Positions 13,001 through 27,799 of a stretch of 64,000 nucleotides of DNA are shown here, one piece after another. Every line of letters starts with the position of its first letter. Position 1 is the first letter of the stretch. A program made the translations under genes and the position numbers. Under the pieces are notes generated by a model that worked only from the letters and a program-made list of their open reading frames with translations, ran no database searches and was not told the origin of the DNA. Source of the DNA: Balanoglossus misakiensis (taxonomy: Eukaryota; Hemichordata); contig CM082581.2 in NCBI GenBank assembly GCA_040954595.2, positions 5,580,001-5,644,000 on the forward strand, in the 5' to 3' direction.

Positions 13001-16000
13001 CTACAGGGGCGGGATCCCGTCGCTCATGACAGTTTGTTCGGCATTTCATTTCACAGGCTCGTTTTAGTTCCTTGGTTGCATCAAATAGTTACCTTCCCTA
13101 GAGGCGGTGCGTCGGCCGTAATGGTAAACCCAACTCCGCGCCAACCCCCCTAGTTTCCATCCGTCTTAGGAATCACCAACGCTTATAAATACATTAAAGA
13201 CATCGAAACAGTAGAACAACACCATTAAGTAACAATGCTGAATTCCCAACAATCCACGAAGTCATTCAGGGGAATATGTTGCTAGGCAACCAACACTCCA
13301 TTGGAATAATTGTACAATCCACCAAAAGAAGAACGATTTTTTACAAAAATGTTCTTCAAGCACAATCAAATCCCAGCGATCGATTTATACCGGGTTAATG
13401 TATATTTCACAGTCACGGGCAGGTGATGTATCGCGTACTGTCTAAATAGTAAAGGTAACAAAAATCTCGGTGTACTCTTTTGAATAAGACACAACTGCAT
13501 CATCCGATGTTAGGAATACGGAATACATTAAGATATCACGACGTATTTCGCCTGCAACATGAGGCGCCGGACAAAAATAAAACGTGGTACCGAATTTTGC
13601 AGCTTTCAACTTATAAATGTATCGCCGGGTCTATAATTACTTATCGCAAAGACTTCTGATCCAGACATTGGTTACAACTTTACAACAGCCGGGACATAAA
13701 CCGTACTTTGTGCTGGCGTCAAGGTCACGTGCTGGTTTCAACACCAACCTTGGAAATGTTCTTGTACGAAACTCACATTAATTGTGTGATTTCATTTTAA
13801 ACCACTGTTAAAGTTTGACTGACTCTCTAAAGATATTGATTTTTTTCCAAACTGAAGTTAAATACTTGAAAGTCGTGTCAATACGCCTATACCGCTCGGT
13901 CGATAAAGTCATAAACTGTTTCCTACAAACACGTGACACAATGTTCTTGGTTCAAATGTACTGTTAGATTTACCCTTACTTACATCCATAAAATTGATTA
14001 CATATGCCGCCAAACAGGCTCACTATACCAAACACCGATATTCTATATTTTTGAGCCAAGCAACCCCAGGGGAATTCAATCTGGGACCACTGTACTGTAG
14101 AGTCGACTAGGCAGAATTGGCAATATCCCCCAATATGCCCACTGTTATTACCGTCATTAAAATAAATCCATGTTTTGATAAATTTGTGGATTATGGCGAT
14201 CCGATTATCCGGACTCGGCTTCCTGAAACCCGCCGTGATTTGTCCCTTAATTTCCTGTTGGCGACTGTAAAAAAATATGCTTACTACAAAACTGGCATGG
14301 TATGTGAAATTAAAGTTAAATACCTATTTCTCCAGTGGAATCCATAAAGCGCGACGAAACTTGTCATCCTAAATCGAGGTGTGTCAGACCATCGTGGCTT
14401 CTTTGCGCCACTGCGCATGTCAAGACTTAAATGATGATCTCGATCTCATTTGATCAAATAGCATTGCATGATGCTGTGCTTATTATTATTACGGGTGATT
14501 TGCGCAGTGTTCTTTCTGGACTTTGAAAATTTGACAGAGCGATGCAACAGTGATGGTCCATGTATCCTGGGCCATAACAAATTAATTCGAATCGGGAAAA
14601 TGTGACCGTGCTAACACGGAATGTATTTTTATATTTTGCTTGTTGACTTATTCAGGAAGCTTTAGTGCAATACTAACCCGGAAATTGCATTTCTGTTTCT
14701 ACATTTGTATTCTATGCGTCCGTCTATCTGATAAATAGGCATATTGCCATATTTCATCACAAGCATCTATTGTGGGAGAATATAATGACAAATCGAGTTT
14801 GGGGGCGGGGGTGCTCCTTTATATTAATGGCTATTTCATCTGGGTATTTCTTTAATTCATGAATATTTCTTCTGTCGTATGCAAAAAAACACGACCAAAT
14901 ACCAATCTGTTATATTTAGCCAACCATAAACTTCTTTTCGGGCAGTAGACATTAAAAGCCCCAAGGTTCTGATAACGGAAGCAAACGCGATTCTACTGAA
15001 TACTCAGCATACATGTAAATACCGACATTGGTTTAAGCGGAAAACACGCCCTATTGGACTCGCCTCAATCCAAAGTCATTAAAATTAAAGAAGTTGTAAA
15101 AATTCCTACGCTGGTCACATTCCTGACGTTGAACGGTCTGTCAGATCCAGGGTCGCTATTAGCAATGAATCGTTCCGAGATTGTAAAACTCCACACTATT
15201 TTTTCAATTCAGAAATTTTTGTAGTCAATGCATTTTTCCAATCAAGTGGTTACACACCAATAAAGTCTGCCTCCAATGCAAGGGTGAAAGTCAACGATTA
15301 TTGAATCGAAGGCTGATAACGTTAAATTGAAAGAAAAACCAGCAGCTGTGTCTTTCACGTAGCTTTTTTTATCAGAGAATTTGTCAAAGACGTTTAGGTA
15401 AATTAGAAACACTGAGATAACACGCGACGTAACGTTGTAGGGCGAAATGAATTGTTAGTTGTATTCCGTGTTGATTGTAATCGCGCCTTCTTTTCACCCA
15501 ACGACAGAAATGTCTCGGGAGATAATTCGGTGACGGGTAAAGAGAGAAAAGTTCAATTCGGAAAGAGTCGTCAACTCTATCAATTTGTGGGAAGACACTT
15601 AATAGAGCGCGTCAGTACAGTGCAAGAAACCTCATCGTACAGTTCAACTGCAGGTGGAGAAAAAAATTGAGGGGACAGTTCACATTGATTCATCGCTTGC
15701 CTTAAATACGAACAACGACCTGCAGAAGTCTTTCGTTAACAGGCTACGTTCGACTCTGTCATACAGCGTGATCGCCGTTAGACATCAAATCGAACTTGAA
15801 GAGGTTTTATACAATTACTCGACAAGTCCACAAATTGAGAGTGAACAGACACATCTTGTCTAGACGGAAGAGTGAACGAGTTAGCCAGTTTGAAGAAATG
15901 TTCTGATGTCATTCATACTAGCACTACATGGTCTCCCATTATATTTTTATCGACGCCACTTGAAAACACTCGAAGCATTTTCTACAAAAATTAAGGGGCT

Positions 16001-18903
16001 TCTTTTTTATTTTGAGAATGGCTATCAAACAACACCTATATTGATCACGGCCTCTAACGGGATTTGCAGAAACAAATTACCAGAAGTGGATACTAAATTA
16101 AAAAACAAAAGAGCACCATTTTAAAACTGATGATTCAGGAGGGTGATACCTCGATTTAAGGGGATGCAGGTCACACGTGCAGAAACCTGGTATCGTTAGA
16201 GAGTGCAAATTTATGGCTCCGGGAAATTTATGAAAACTGAGTGTGTGTCAAGTACGATAGCTCTTCGTTTAGCTTGTTCCCTGTTAACAGTAATCGAGTC
16301 AAAATACATGGCTATTTAACCAGCTTGTAAATTATGTGTTCAAGAAATTCAGATTGTCGGAGTAACGGAACTAATGCATAGGTATATATTTCTGTGCTGC
16401 AATTTGTAAGGCCTTAAACGAGCAACAAATTACATGATGTTGCAATATATATACAATGTATAGCCATAAGTACAGGGCTGGTGTATTTGACGGGGAACGA
16501 CAAAGGGGTTTAGACCAAATTTAGCTTTCTCATCTCAGGAGTGAAATTGCGGGGCAAAGCTATTGTCCTTAAAATACCATCAAGAAAATGCTAGCATATC
16601 GGAGTTTTTTTGTTCTTCTCAGTAAGCGTGACTTCAAGCAATATTTAAAAAACAGTATTATCAGTGAGAGGTACGTGTAACCTGCAGTGATCTCAACGTC
16701 TGCGTCATACGAACAGTCGAGTCGTCAGTATGAATAATTCGGGAGACACGCACAAAAATCTGACTTTCCCGGGGAATAGATCAAATAGCCGCCACTGTGA
16801 AATGCAACGATACGAACACCTGCCGTGGAAAAAAAACAACTCGATCTGAGTCATGAAATGCCTGGTGTCGAATCCGGATACCATGAAATGGATCACCTAT
16901 CAATGCTGCTGTTCCTCTATGCCTTTTCATTATATTGTGCGATGCCTTTTCATGTTACTGAATGCAACGAAAACTATCTCGCAGTCCCTGCGGATGAAAT
17001 TCATCACAATGTATACTATTTCCGCGGCATCTGAATTGCCCCGTTCTGTGATAGCCATTCGGATGGGCCACGTGCTTTCCTGTCGATAATAGGAACCTGG
17101 TTCCCAATTCCGTCTTGAAATATTTCTATTCTGTCTCGCCAGAAATACTTTTAATCATACTACAGAACGCGCGAATAACTTCCTGGCTTTTGCTTAGCCG
17201 TTCTCGTGGTCTGCATGCGAATTACTGTACCGACTCGACGGTGTGACAAAGTGAATCTGTCGACGAGAAAAATAAATACAATGACCCGGGTTCTTAAATA
17301 TTTAACGGTCTTTTTTCGATTAATTAAAAACAATACCCACAGTAACGTACGTTGGGAGAAAGTAAGGTAAACAACAGATAAATAAGGTTTTATCTAGTCT
17401 TTTCCAAAAACGGTAGAAATTCAGCAACAAAAAGCTATAGTTCAATTTATATAAAAGTAAATGATGTACTGGAAAAGTATCGAGCCAGGCCTACACTGGG
17501 TTTATCGGATTGTGTTCAGATTGGTGACGGTTCTACTTTTTTGCAAGCTATCACGTGACTGTTATATTGTAATATATCTGGATCATTTTCATCATATATC
17601 TGAAGGGACCATTCTATGGCCGTGTGCAGAAACAACAAAATCATTGACATTCGCCTTTGGTTGATTTTGCGAAGGTCTCTCGGTAGTAAATGAATTTCGA
17701 TACAGGCAGCCGCCGTGCCAGAGGGCGAGGCAATAACCACCACGTCCCAGGCGCTAGTTTCATTTTACGGTCAAGTCGATGTATACTTAATAGGTGCAGC
17801 TGCATTACTACAAAGCGCGGTTAATTGAACACTCGGCAAATATTACGTTTGGGGACTGCGCAGCTGCGGGTACGTGTCAGCGCCTGGCGGAGTCCGCCAA
17901 AGGTATATCTGGCTGAACTGACAGTAAACACCACAAGACAAGACGAAAGACCCGGCCCTGGCTTCCAATGTAACTGATTACAGGCCTGGGCCCCCATCGG
18001 GTCCACGACCGACAAGAAATCTGTGGCGGATCCTCGCCGTTAATCATTCACGCTACCTGAGTGGGAATCCCCCTTAGAAATATTTCACGTCTCGCAGAAG
18101 CACGCTGGCTTTAAGACTGTCAAGACCACGAACCCCGCACACACGATCACCGATTCGCAACGCACCAACAATTTTCAACGCTAAGTCCGTAATAACGGCC
18201 GCGGCCAGTGGACAAAATTCGAAGCAATAAACAAGAAATTAAAAAGAAATAACTCAGTGCCCGGGCGTCGTCCTGTTCATTTCCCGCTAGAAAGAATTTC
18301 ACGACTGCAAGATTACCTGCAAGCTCGGGCTATGATCAACTATAAACTACAGATTTGTTCGTCATTCCAAAGGATTATTAAAAAAAACGCACGACGTTTC
18401 GAACGATTGCGTTAAGGCAGACGTATGGTGTATGTATGTGGAAAGCATTTTGCGTATATCATGATTGAAAGGACTTGACACCGGGAGACAGAGTCTCCGG
18501 GGTGTTTACACGGGTCACGTCGCGTGGCGGGAGCTGTAATGACATCGGATTCAAATTCAGATTGAAGTTACACATTCGGAGTCTTCCAACGCACTTTTCG
18601 TCCGGGAAAAAAAATTCACACGCGCCCACGCACACACTGATTACTCGTTGTAACCGGGTAAAACTCGGTCAAGCCACGGTTGAGACCGCGCCGAGGTATG
18701 ATTAAAGATTACCTTATCAGTCTAAGTGGCTGTATTGGTCCTGGAATGAAGTAATGGAGACACTGTAATTAAATTGTTCGAAGGATACTATACAATGTAT
18801 ATGAGAATAACAGTTTAGTTTCCCTAACCTCAAATGTGCAGAGTGTATGATTATCTCGACAGAAAAAATGACGCTTCAAAATTACAAGCGTATACACCGT
18901 GTC
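10007..18903. other. Long non-coding stretch, no gene seen
   Basis: There is no supported gene over 8.9 kb. ORFs of 60-85 codons occur at the density expected by chance. The DNA is mostly AT-rich and CpG is not obviously depleted. More GC-rich patches lie around 17,680-18,060 and 18,480-18,690. These could be regulatory, but I recognise no specific site. Confidence 0.6.
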
Positions 18904-19002
18904 CATCTATCTATCTATCTATCTATCTAACTATCTATCTATCTTATGTCTGTTTGTCTGTCTGCCTGCCTGCTTGCCTGCCTGTCTGCCTGCTGTCTGT
19001 AT
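18904..19002 (+). repeat. Compound microsatellite (TCTA)n-(CTGT/CTGC)n
   Basis: Tetranucleotide TCTA repeats pass directly into CTGT and CTGC repeats. The plus-strand ORF across it (Ser-Ile-Tyr-Leu and Cys-Leu runs) is only a translation of the microsatellite. Confidence 0.9.
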
Positions 19003-22000
19003 GTATCTCATCGGTCTGTAATTCTTGTACCGTACTCATCAATCACAATACTTTTATAACATATGTCCGCATTCCACAATCAATTAAAAATATGTACAAC
19101 CGCATTTTTCACGGAAGATGCATTTGCTTTAAGGGGTATTTAAACGTTCTTTTTCAAGGCCATTGCGTGGCCATTATCAAGGGATAAATTGCGTTTTATA
19201 TGAAGCTGTGCACATAAGTACGTATCAATAATTCGTTTTATAGGCGTACAAATATCGGCTTCACGGACTTCGGTCTAAAGGAATAAAACATTTAGCAACT
19301 TGGATTTCTTCATTTCTCGAGTATTAAATTTGATGTTTTTAGACGATCGATTGGTCAACGTTAAAAGAGGTAGGCCTACTGTCTATCTGGCCACTCGATA
19401 CATGTACATGTACCAATTGATATTTGGTGACAGTGAGAGCAGACCAGGCCAGGTGTATCTCGCACCACAGCGCTGAAGGACCACGGGAGCATTGTGGGTA
19501 TTAATTGGAGATTCGTGTGGCGTTCAATCTCACACCACGTCACTCTGGGACGCAAAATCATGACGATATCACATACCTCAATGTTTATGATATTCGATAA
19601 TGGAATTATTTCAACACGTGGAGTTTTGACCTTCCTTTTCTAACGATTGCACTTTGCCGCAATGTTTTTGGCATTTTTGGTGTAAAATATCTGGATATCG
19701 TGATTTACTTATCTTCTATGAACACTGGCGTCAGATTTAATTCAAATAAAGCACAACGAACTTTTAAAAGAAGAAATTCAAAATTCTACCGGCACGAAGT
19801 CTATCGATTGCTTACGTCTTGCAGAAACGTGTTGTCATGTTCAAAGGATTAGTGTAGTTTATCAAACTGAGGTGATCTCTGGAAGATATCAAACAAGACC
19901 GGAAGATTAAGTTCTGTCAGAGTGAAATCGCAGCTGGCGAATCGTTATATCTTCCATTAATCATGAATTCGGGCGACACGCGGAGGAATTATTTTTCACG
20001 ACATGTTTCTATTCTTGTCTCAAGTCTGATTTTTTGCTCACCATACAATGAGTATTATTATCACGAAATGAACCTAGCAACAACTTGATAGAAAAGAACG
20101 AAGAAAACACTCTATAGAATATATACCACTGAATGAAAGTCTTGCAGAATATTTATGTAACGACACGTGATGACAAGATGACGTCATCCGTTGTGTGCTC
20201 TTCCGTCCACCTATCACCTGCATAATTATTTTGATTCAGCGTAACATATCAAGTGAAAAAATGGATAATCGCTCTTACTCTTATTTCTAAGTATTGATCA
20301 CGTGATCACACGCACGCAGCTCTGAATCATAGAACGAGTATAGTTGAGAGGCAGTGATCTGCCTCACGTTAACATTTAAATGAGAGACTGACTGATACGT
20401 CACTTGGTAACTTTCTCACTTACGCTGTCTCTCTCGTTCTCTTTCCTTCCCTCCCTCTTTCCCTCTTTCCAACCAACCCTCTTTATCACTGCCCCTCTCT
20501 TTCCCTCTCCCTCCCCTTCTCTCCCTCTAAGATCAAAACCTGGCATTACCCAAGTCTTTGATTATTTGCCATTGAATCTTTCCATATGCTATACGATTCC
20601 ATTTAAAAAGGTATACAGTCTACTACGAGCTATTTCATGGTTACTTTATATTAACAAAGCAACTAAACGAGAAGCGGTTTCTCTTATGTGATACTCACGG
20701 GTAATGGATGGTTGTGATATACATGCAGTAAAGCTGTTGGAATGCAGTAGTCTGAAAGTACACCGTTACCTACTTTTTGGTGCTATACCATATACAACCG
20801 AGTGCGCCAGCTTCGTTACCCTGATGTTAGGTTAGGGATGTACCAACAGACATGATAGGCATATGGCGCTTTTCCAACCGACTTAAAGGTACATGTATTC
20901 CGTGGGCGTGGTGAAGTCCTGAAACTGGCGGGGAATTTAAACGGGCATTTGATAGTCTGCGATCGATGCTTGAATAAAACTGAACGATATCGAATTGGCA
21001 TAGAGCCGTGTTGGTCTGCTCTTTTTATGAACAACGAAACGCACCTGCCACCCCTCAATGGATCACAAAGAACTTCCAATCTTAATGAGCTGACCAAATC
21101 AAAATCATTGCAATGGTACGGCCGCGCTTCCATTTTTATCCGTCTGTCGTCGCCGCACATGCAGACTTCACATCTGGTTAAAGGTAATTCTGAGGTTAAG
21201 ACACACGTGTGTCTCTCAACTTAGCTGAAATTATATGTTTGGTAAATTCATTGTAACTAGATTTTCCCCAGTGGGATATGGATCGCGCCAGCCAGACAAG
21301 ACTCATACGTTCATCGTACCTGACCCTTATTACCGGGACGTCGCATCTATACATGTATTACCTTTCATACTTTTTCGTTATTCATTTTATGTGAGTAAAA
21401 TACAGTATACAGAACTAGGGTTAACAAAATACGGTCATCGATGGAGGAGGGCTCCCGCATTGGACGACTGCGACTGCCCCTTAAAACTAAAGTGTGCTTC
21501 GCAAAACAGTTTAGTGTACAGTAAATTTATCCTATGAGGTAACAAAGGTTGATATTTCGATGCGATTTCAGTTAAATTGAAAACTTTGAATTGTCCGATC
21601 CAAAACAAGTTAGTATAGGTGCGCAATTTTAGTGTACGACCCACTTTACATGTACTTGTTTATGACATCATCTTTTCGAGTGATTGGCTTAAAAGCAAAT
21701 CGATCAATTTTTCTAGTTTAACAACATTTACTAAACATGCATAAAAACGTCGAAGACAAAGGCAATGTATAATTTGAATAGATTTAACGACATAATTGGT
21801 GTACCGAGTTTTCCAAATGGAAAGCTTACGAATGGATTGTATTGTTACCAAAAAATACTGCCAAAGCAACAAGGCACGCACATATTCATTGCCATTTGAC
21901 AATTTTGGCAATGCCTTTATATAGCATAATTGGCACTGGGTGAAAAGAAATATGTTTTAAAACTGTTTCCGCCATTAAAATAATTTGACGACAGCACTTA

Positions 22001-25000
22001 AAACACTACTTACTACTGCAGCACCCGCATCAGAAGTATCACGGCACGTAACCGAATATGACTTCATAAGTTATGATACACGGTACATAAACTTTCACGG
22101 TAATTACAAGATATCTTATTGCAAAATTGAAACAATCGCTGACGAGTTGTCTCTGATCCCTAAAGTCTGAGATGAACCTCGTATATCGGTCCGTCACGCT
22201 TCTTTTATTACTGTCTTAACTGCCGCCAAAGTTTCCCATTCAGACCCAGAACCCAATCACTGACATCAATCAATGGATAGGCGATAAACTTTTAAGACGA
22301 GCGCGGTGTAAAATTGTAAGTAAATATCAAAGACATGGAAAAGTCGTCCGTTGGCAGAGATTAAAACAACAGAGAGCGACAGCTGGGTGGACATAATCTA
22401 ATAAAACGACATGACAATTACTCATCTTGTCTTAAATGACAAAATCAATCCTCGAGTTAAACTTTAAAAACGACAGTAAGAGTGCAATGCGTCTTTTGTC
22501 GAGTGGACATGTTACATTTCACCCAACCGGCTGCGTCCATTCTTTATCGCGATTTGTAGGCAAGGGCTGGCACTCCAAGTGGTATATTAACATATCTGTC
22601 TTCGCAATTATTCACAGATTTTGTTTGCGGTTATCTGAGAATTTCCCTGGGGAACCATTCAATTTCGATTTCATAAAAGTCTTCGTGGCGATGGGGAGTA
22701 TGGGAGGTGGGGTGGGGTGGGGGATATGGCTTGAACTGACGAGGGCGCTATACCATGAAGGTACATGTACCTTAAGTTTCCCTGGGCACAGACTGACGCA
22801 CTTAGGTATTCACCCACGGTATCGCCTAATATAAGATTTGATGACGTGCGGTGACATCACGTCCATGTGTTGCCGGGAAAATCACAGCCACGGGGTATGA
22901 TCATGACCTATTTGCCCCTTTTCTGGGTGTAGTCAGCTCTCGAGCGAAAAAAATCATTACTCTTGTCAAAAAGTGTTAGTTTGCAGAGCTTTCGCCAGTA
23001 ATTTTAACTTTATGTCTTCCGGGCTTATCAACCAGTTGCATGACACACGGCAGCGTCTACGTCACATTCTTGTGCGTTTTACTCATTGCCTGTCCTCTGT
23101 TAACGTCTATAGGCAATAAGTTGTCGGATATTTCCCGCTGCATTTTTAGTATTCCCCGGGGAATATTTACGTGGGCTTGTCAGAGAGTCTTATTTTTTGT
23201 GTTTCTGATTATCGTGCACGCAATCCCGTCAATCGTCAACCGTAGGGGCTTTGCTCCTCACTATATACTCACGTCACTTGCAGCTTTGTCAAAATATTCC
23301 GCTGCTGAAATCTCTCACGCGAGACTAAAACTAAATCGGGTCTCGTCTTCCTATACGGATTTCAGGAAACTTCACGCAACTTTTGACGGTACAGCGCCGG
23401 CGTATTCGAGTGAATATATTTTCTTATTGAGTCAACTTTATGTTCGTCATTACTACTGTAGTTACGCTAACCGACCTGTCGTGATAATGTGCGCGTAGAC
23501 GGGATTTTTACGAGGGGTCGTTTGGGCGCACTTTTATACGTGTGGCATCTGATGGGACTGTGTATCCACGCGTGACTTTACGCGATTATGTAAAACCAAT
23601 AATCACACTGTCGGCAGATTGACTTGATATTAATTTTGGCTCAGTAATCCCGCGGTATTAAACATTACACACGAATTCAAAGGAATTGTTCCTTTTGTCC
23701 TCTTCTGGAATTCAGACTGTGAAATAACGCATCAATCGACATCGAAATTGGTCGTTAGAAACTTCCGCAATGAACTGAGCTCGTCAAAAGTAAAAGCTTG
23801 CCGCCAAGCTGAGCAGTGTACTATTGTATCTTATCAACGTCAAAGCATTACAAATGATGGTCCGGTGATTTGTGCACTGAACATCTGGATTTTTCTAGAA
23901 TCACTGACCTTTTTTGTATTACTTTTCAAAGTAAGTTTGATGTAGGATGTATCTCAAAGTAAAGAAAGCACGGTACGAACATATCTGGCATGTTAACTGC
24001 ATCATTTTGGGAGAACACAAAACAATTAGTCAATTTGTTTGGTTGGGGAAGGGAGTAAAACAACATCATCAGTATTCGGCGAGTATTCAGTGGATCGTTG
24101 AGGAAGTGACCGTGAACTCACGAGAGGAATTCAAGAGTAAGATGACGTCATGATTGTCTGTGTTGGAACGAACAACCACTAACGAGCGCAATGTCTGGAC
24201 CATTTCAAAATGAAAAGCAGCCAGCCCGATACACACGCCGTTGCAGTATTTTAGTTTGAAAGTCGTGTAGTTGATCACGCACACAGACAGACGTGGTACT
24301 CAGACGAAAAGTCGCGTAAAGTAAGATATACATGTATGTCGGCCATGCGGAGATTGTCTGTATTAACGATCGAAATTAAGCGAATCAGCTCGTTTTCTCC
24401 ATTTGTCGATCAATTTTGTGGATAGGTCAAAGTTTCATCAAAATCTTCCATTTTAATTTCCGTGGTTGGCCACGTTTTGTCGTTCATAATTTGTCGAAAA
24501 TGTACAGCAATACTGGAAATGAAAAAAGACGATTATTATGAACAATTATAGCAGAAATTTATAAAAAATGAAGTCTACCAATACATTGTATATTAAAATA
24601 CCGGATATCAATACTAATGAAAAGTGGGCGTTTTTAGAAATAAATCAAGATAAAAACGAAATGTTCGTGAAGGAATGTGCAGTATATTGAGGAACCAAAT
24701 TTTTTCCGAAATTCAATAAATGCCAAACGTGATTTTGTTTCCTTTGAGTCCATTATTGCAAAATGGTTAATCATCTTATGCATCTTGTGGGAAACGTTAG
24801 TGGCTTTTTAGAACAACAACGGGTGTGCTTAGACATCGTGATATCAGATTGAAAATTCGCAAGGCACAAATCACTGTTCCCATTGCCTTAGCAACCATGC
24901 ATGTTCAGTCCATCGGTCGTGGTTGCACTGATACCGTCACAGCCGGAAGCCGCAGAAGGTTTGTCTAAATGTGACGTGCTGCCAGTATTAAAAGAGATCT

Positions 25001-26910
25001 AGCTTTTGTTTGCGTTGCTGTGACTTTATTGAAAAGTCATCCCAATTGTCTGCGTTTAATCGACTCAGAGTCATCATCAAGTTGTGTCCGCGAGATGAAA
25101 TTGCATTTGCTAGTGATCATGCGCACCACGCGTTTCCCCCGAGAGGGCAGTAAACAATGTCGAAAGACATGAACGCGGCACGCCCGTATATAGTGCAAAT
25201 CGTGTGGTGTTGCAGGGTTTTTTTGCTGAATAAGGCATCTATCGGACCTTGTAGCTAGGTATATCACGACCCGGAGTAATAAGATCCAGATACTCGGGAC
25301 ATGCATGAAGTGTAACTGTGTTCATTCAACACATCTGAATCATGTTCGGGTACTGCTTGTCGGACATTTCATTTGTAGTATAGTGATTAGTATTTTGTGT
25401 TTGACTATAGCCATCAGTTTGGTTGCGATGTCGACGTGCACGTTATAGTCTTGGCACAGTTAATCAGCATAATCCATTCTCTAGAAACGAATGAATCGCG
25501 TACGTTAAAACTATATTAGGTATCTACCTTATTCAAGGTAAACACCCTATCGACAAAGAAGAGTCTCCCGATTGATGACGTCATGGATTTTGTTGTTGAA
25601 CGACAGAACGAGAGGAATGCTGTTACGCAGACCAATCAATTTGAAAGTGGATTTACTGTGCCCGGAAGGACCCACTCGCAGATGAAACGTCACAACAAGG
25701 TTTTAATTCAACTCAGACGACAGTTTGTCCATTAAAGGCATTTCTCGAGTCGCATTTTTGTTCTTTCGAAAGACATTTACCTTTTCAGCAGAATGAAGTG
25801 GTGTGATTACACTTTGACGGCATTAGACACATTTTTTCATCAACAAGCCTCAAGATTCACTTGTTACCAGTTCGTGGTTGACTGCGTGTACATAGCGTAA
25901 AATGCGCAATCATGCAATCCGACTATATGCTCAGTGATACACGGGAGATATTTCTGGTGATACCGAGTTGACTATACACAGACGACGTTAAGGCATTTAG
26001 CGATATTCTAGGCGGTACAAGGTGATGCCAGGGCTTACTTTATCAGATTCTGGTGATCAAATGTGATTACTAATAGGCCTACCGATAAAGAATGGGGTCT
26101 ACATGTTGGCGCTCTAACAGTGCGACAAAAGAGGCCTGTGTGATACCGAAGTCAATTCTTACAACCACAGAACGAACACGCAAAATGAAGTGGCGTGTCT
26201 ACAAATTACACTCCACGAAATGGATTACAGCTGACTCGCAAAACAGCCCGCAGTATAAAGGCAGAGACTCTTAACCGACCACCGACAGAACGGCGGGTTT
26301 TCACAAAAAGTACATTTCCGCTAACTGACATCATTTCATGAAGGCTTCCTCCATTATTACAATTTTCAGGTCGATAAGGCGACAGCAAGGCGCCGACGTT
26401 TCACCGCGAAAATGACGAAAAACGGAAAAGCGGCAAAAACACCCGAGTCACAACACAGCCGGCTGGCGGGATGATGTCATCTTGTCAGAAGATGGCCGAA
26501 GCTTTTAGCGAATCTTGTCGTCAGATCAGAATGACTTTAGATTGGCACATAAATTATCTGGTATACAACCTCTGTAAGGTCGTTCACCTACCCACGATTT
26601 GATCGAACGGAGGGAAGAAAATACCCCTGGTCTGTTATGTTAACCTATTACGTTTATAAGGTAAAGGATCGCCGTCAAAAGAAACCCATCACTCGTTCAC
26701 ATCGTATATGTTTATCCAGAATCAAAGTGACGCAGTGAATTTTGATGGTTCGACCTTTACGGCTAACAGTTCGGCTTGGCACAGTTAGCCACGTTTACAG
26801 CACCGGAGAACAGAGATAAATTTAATCAACTCCGTAGTTTCGAAATGACACGTATATTTTCTCTGCCGTTTATCCATTGTGGCAAGATTTTTACTCTCAT
26901 ATCCTACAAA
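19003..26910. other. Long non-coding stretch, no gene seen
   Basis: No supported gene. The longest ORF (23,040-23,498, plus, 152 codons) has a hydrophobic start but no domain, no homologue I recognise and no splice partner, so I treat it as chance. A pyrimidine-rich tract sits at 20,426-20,528. Confidence 0.55.
20426..20528 (+). repeat. Polypyrimidine tract
   Basis: About 100 bases of CT-rich low-complexity sequence (CTCTC, CCCTC and TTCC units) on the plus strand. The Ser/Leu/Pro-rich ORF across it is an artefact of this composition. Confidence 0.8.
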
Positions 26911-27046
26911 CGGGATGGAAGTTGTGCGTGTTCGAACGTTGATTCACTATACATGTATATCCACATGTAGAATAACATAAACGGTGTCTTGTATCAAACA
27001 TAATTAATGGAAATGGGGCAGCGAGAGAGAGAGACTTTGTCCCTTT
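26911..27046 (+). repeat. Dispersed repeat, copy 1
   Basis: This segment is nearly identical, in the same orientation, to 59,320-59,446. Both run from CGGGATGGAAGTTG or AACGGGATGGAAGTTG through a shared core containing TAGAATAACATAAACGGTGT, to a GAGAGAGACTTTGT end. Copy 1 has an extra TACATGTA insertion near 26,950. Most likely it is a fragment of an interspersed element. No terminal repeats or coding capacity are visible. Confidence 0.8.
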
Positions 27047-27799
27047 ACTAGTAATGACTGGAGGCACGTTGACGGAGATCTGACAATCAAACCGCATCCA
27101 CTTTGCAGTGGAATGGTGATGCAATCTGTGCGGTACATCACAGAGTAATGGAAAGTCGCGTATGGCCGATCGAGATAGCTGAAACAACCATTACCCACCA
27201 GACGATTTTATTTTTTATTTGATTGGCTTTTTCGAATGTTACGGATCAGAATTGACGCGATCGAGCGAACAAGACAAGTATGTACCTGCGGCAATGACAG
27301 GCGATTGTGGTTGTGAAGTCTGGCGGAAGGGGGCACCTGTGACGATGAAAAAAGACCATGTGATGCCGACGTTTGTCATTTCGAAATGAATGAAGCACGC
27401 CTTACACCGCAATACGGGAGAGATACCTGAACGTACATGTACATGTACATGTATAACTGGAAGATGTTTTTCTGTGTGAAGAGGGAATCTGAGTTGTAAC
27501 TGCAGTCCGGGTCACGCAAACACCATTCCCGGGGCATTGCTCTGCCGTTATCAGAGTTAAACGAATAACCATCATCAAAGAGCGTCACCGTAGCACAAAC
27601 ATCAGCGGTTCCTTCAGAGATCTACTATCGCCGAGTCAATCAATGGACTTTGTCTAAATTGTTTGACGTGAAGAGCATTTGAATCAAGCGCTCGCCGAGA
27701 CGGACGTAACGGGCCACAATGATTAAACATTCGACGTGACCCCTCCCCCCCCCCAACCCCCAATACGAAAACCACTGAGATATAACGTTGTGTACCTAC
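27047..27799. other. Non-coding stretch with ACATGT repeat
   Basis: No supported gene. A self-complementary (GTACAT)n run lies at about 27,433-27,453. Confidence 0.55.

Noticed and set aside
18834-19187. Plus-strand ORF with Ile-Tyr-Leu-Ser and Cys-Leu repeats
   Set aside because: Translation of the TCTA/CTGC microsatellite.
22436-22834. 132-codon plus-strand ORF
   Set aside because: Contains a low-complexity Gly-Trp run from a GGGGTGG tract. No domain or exon boundaries.
23040-23498. 152-codon plus-strand ORF with a hydrophobic N-terminus
   Set aside because: No recognisable domain, no splice context and no flanking exons. ORFs of this length occur by chance in a 64-kb window.
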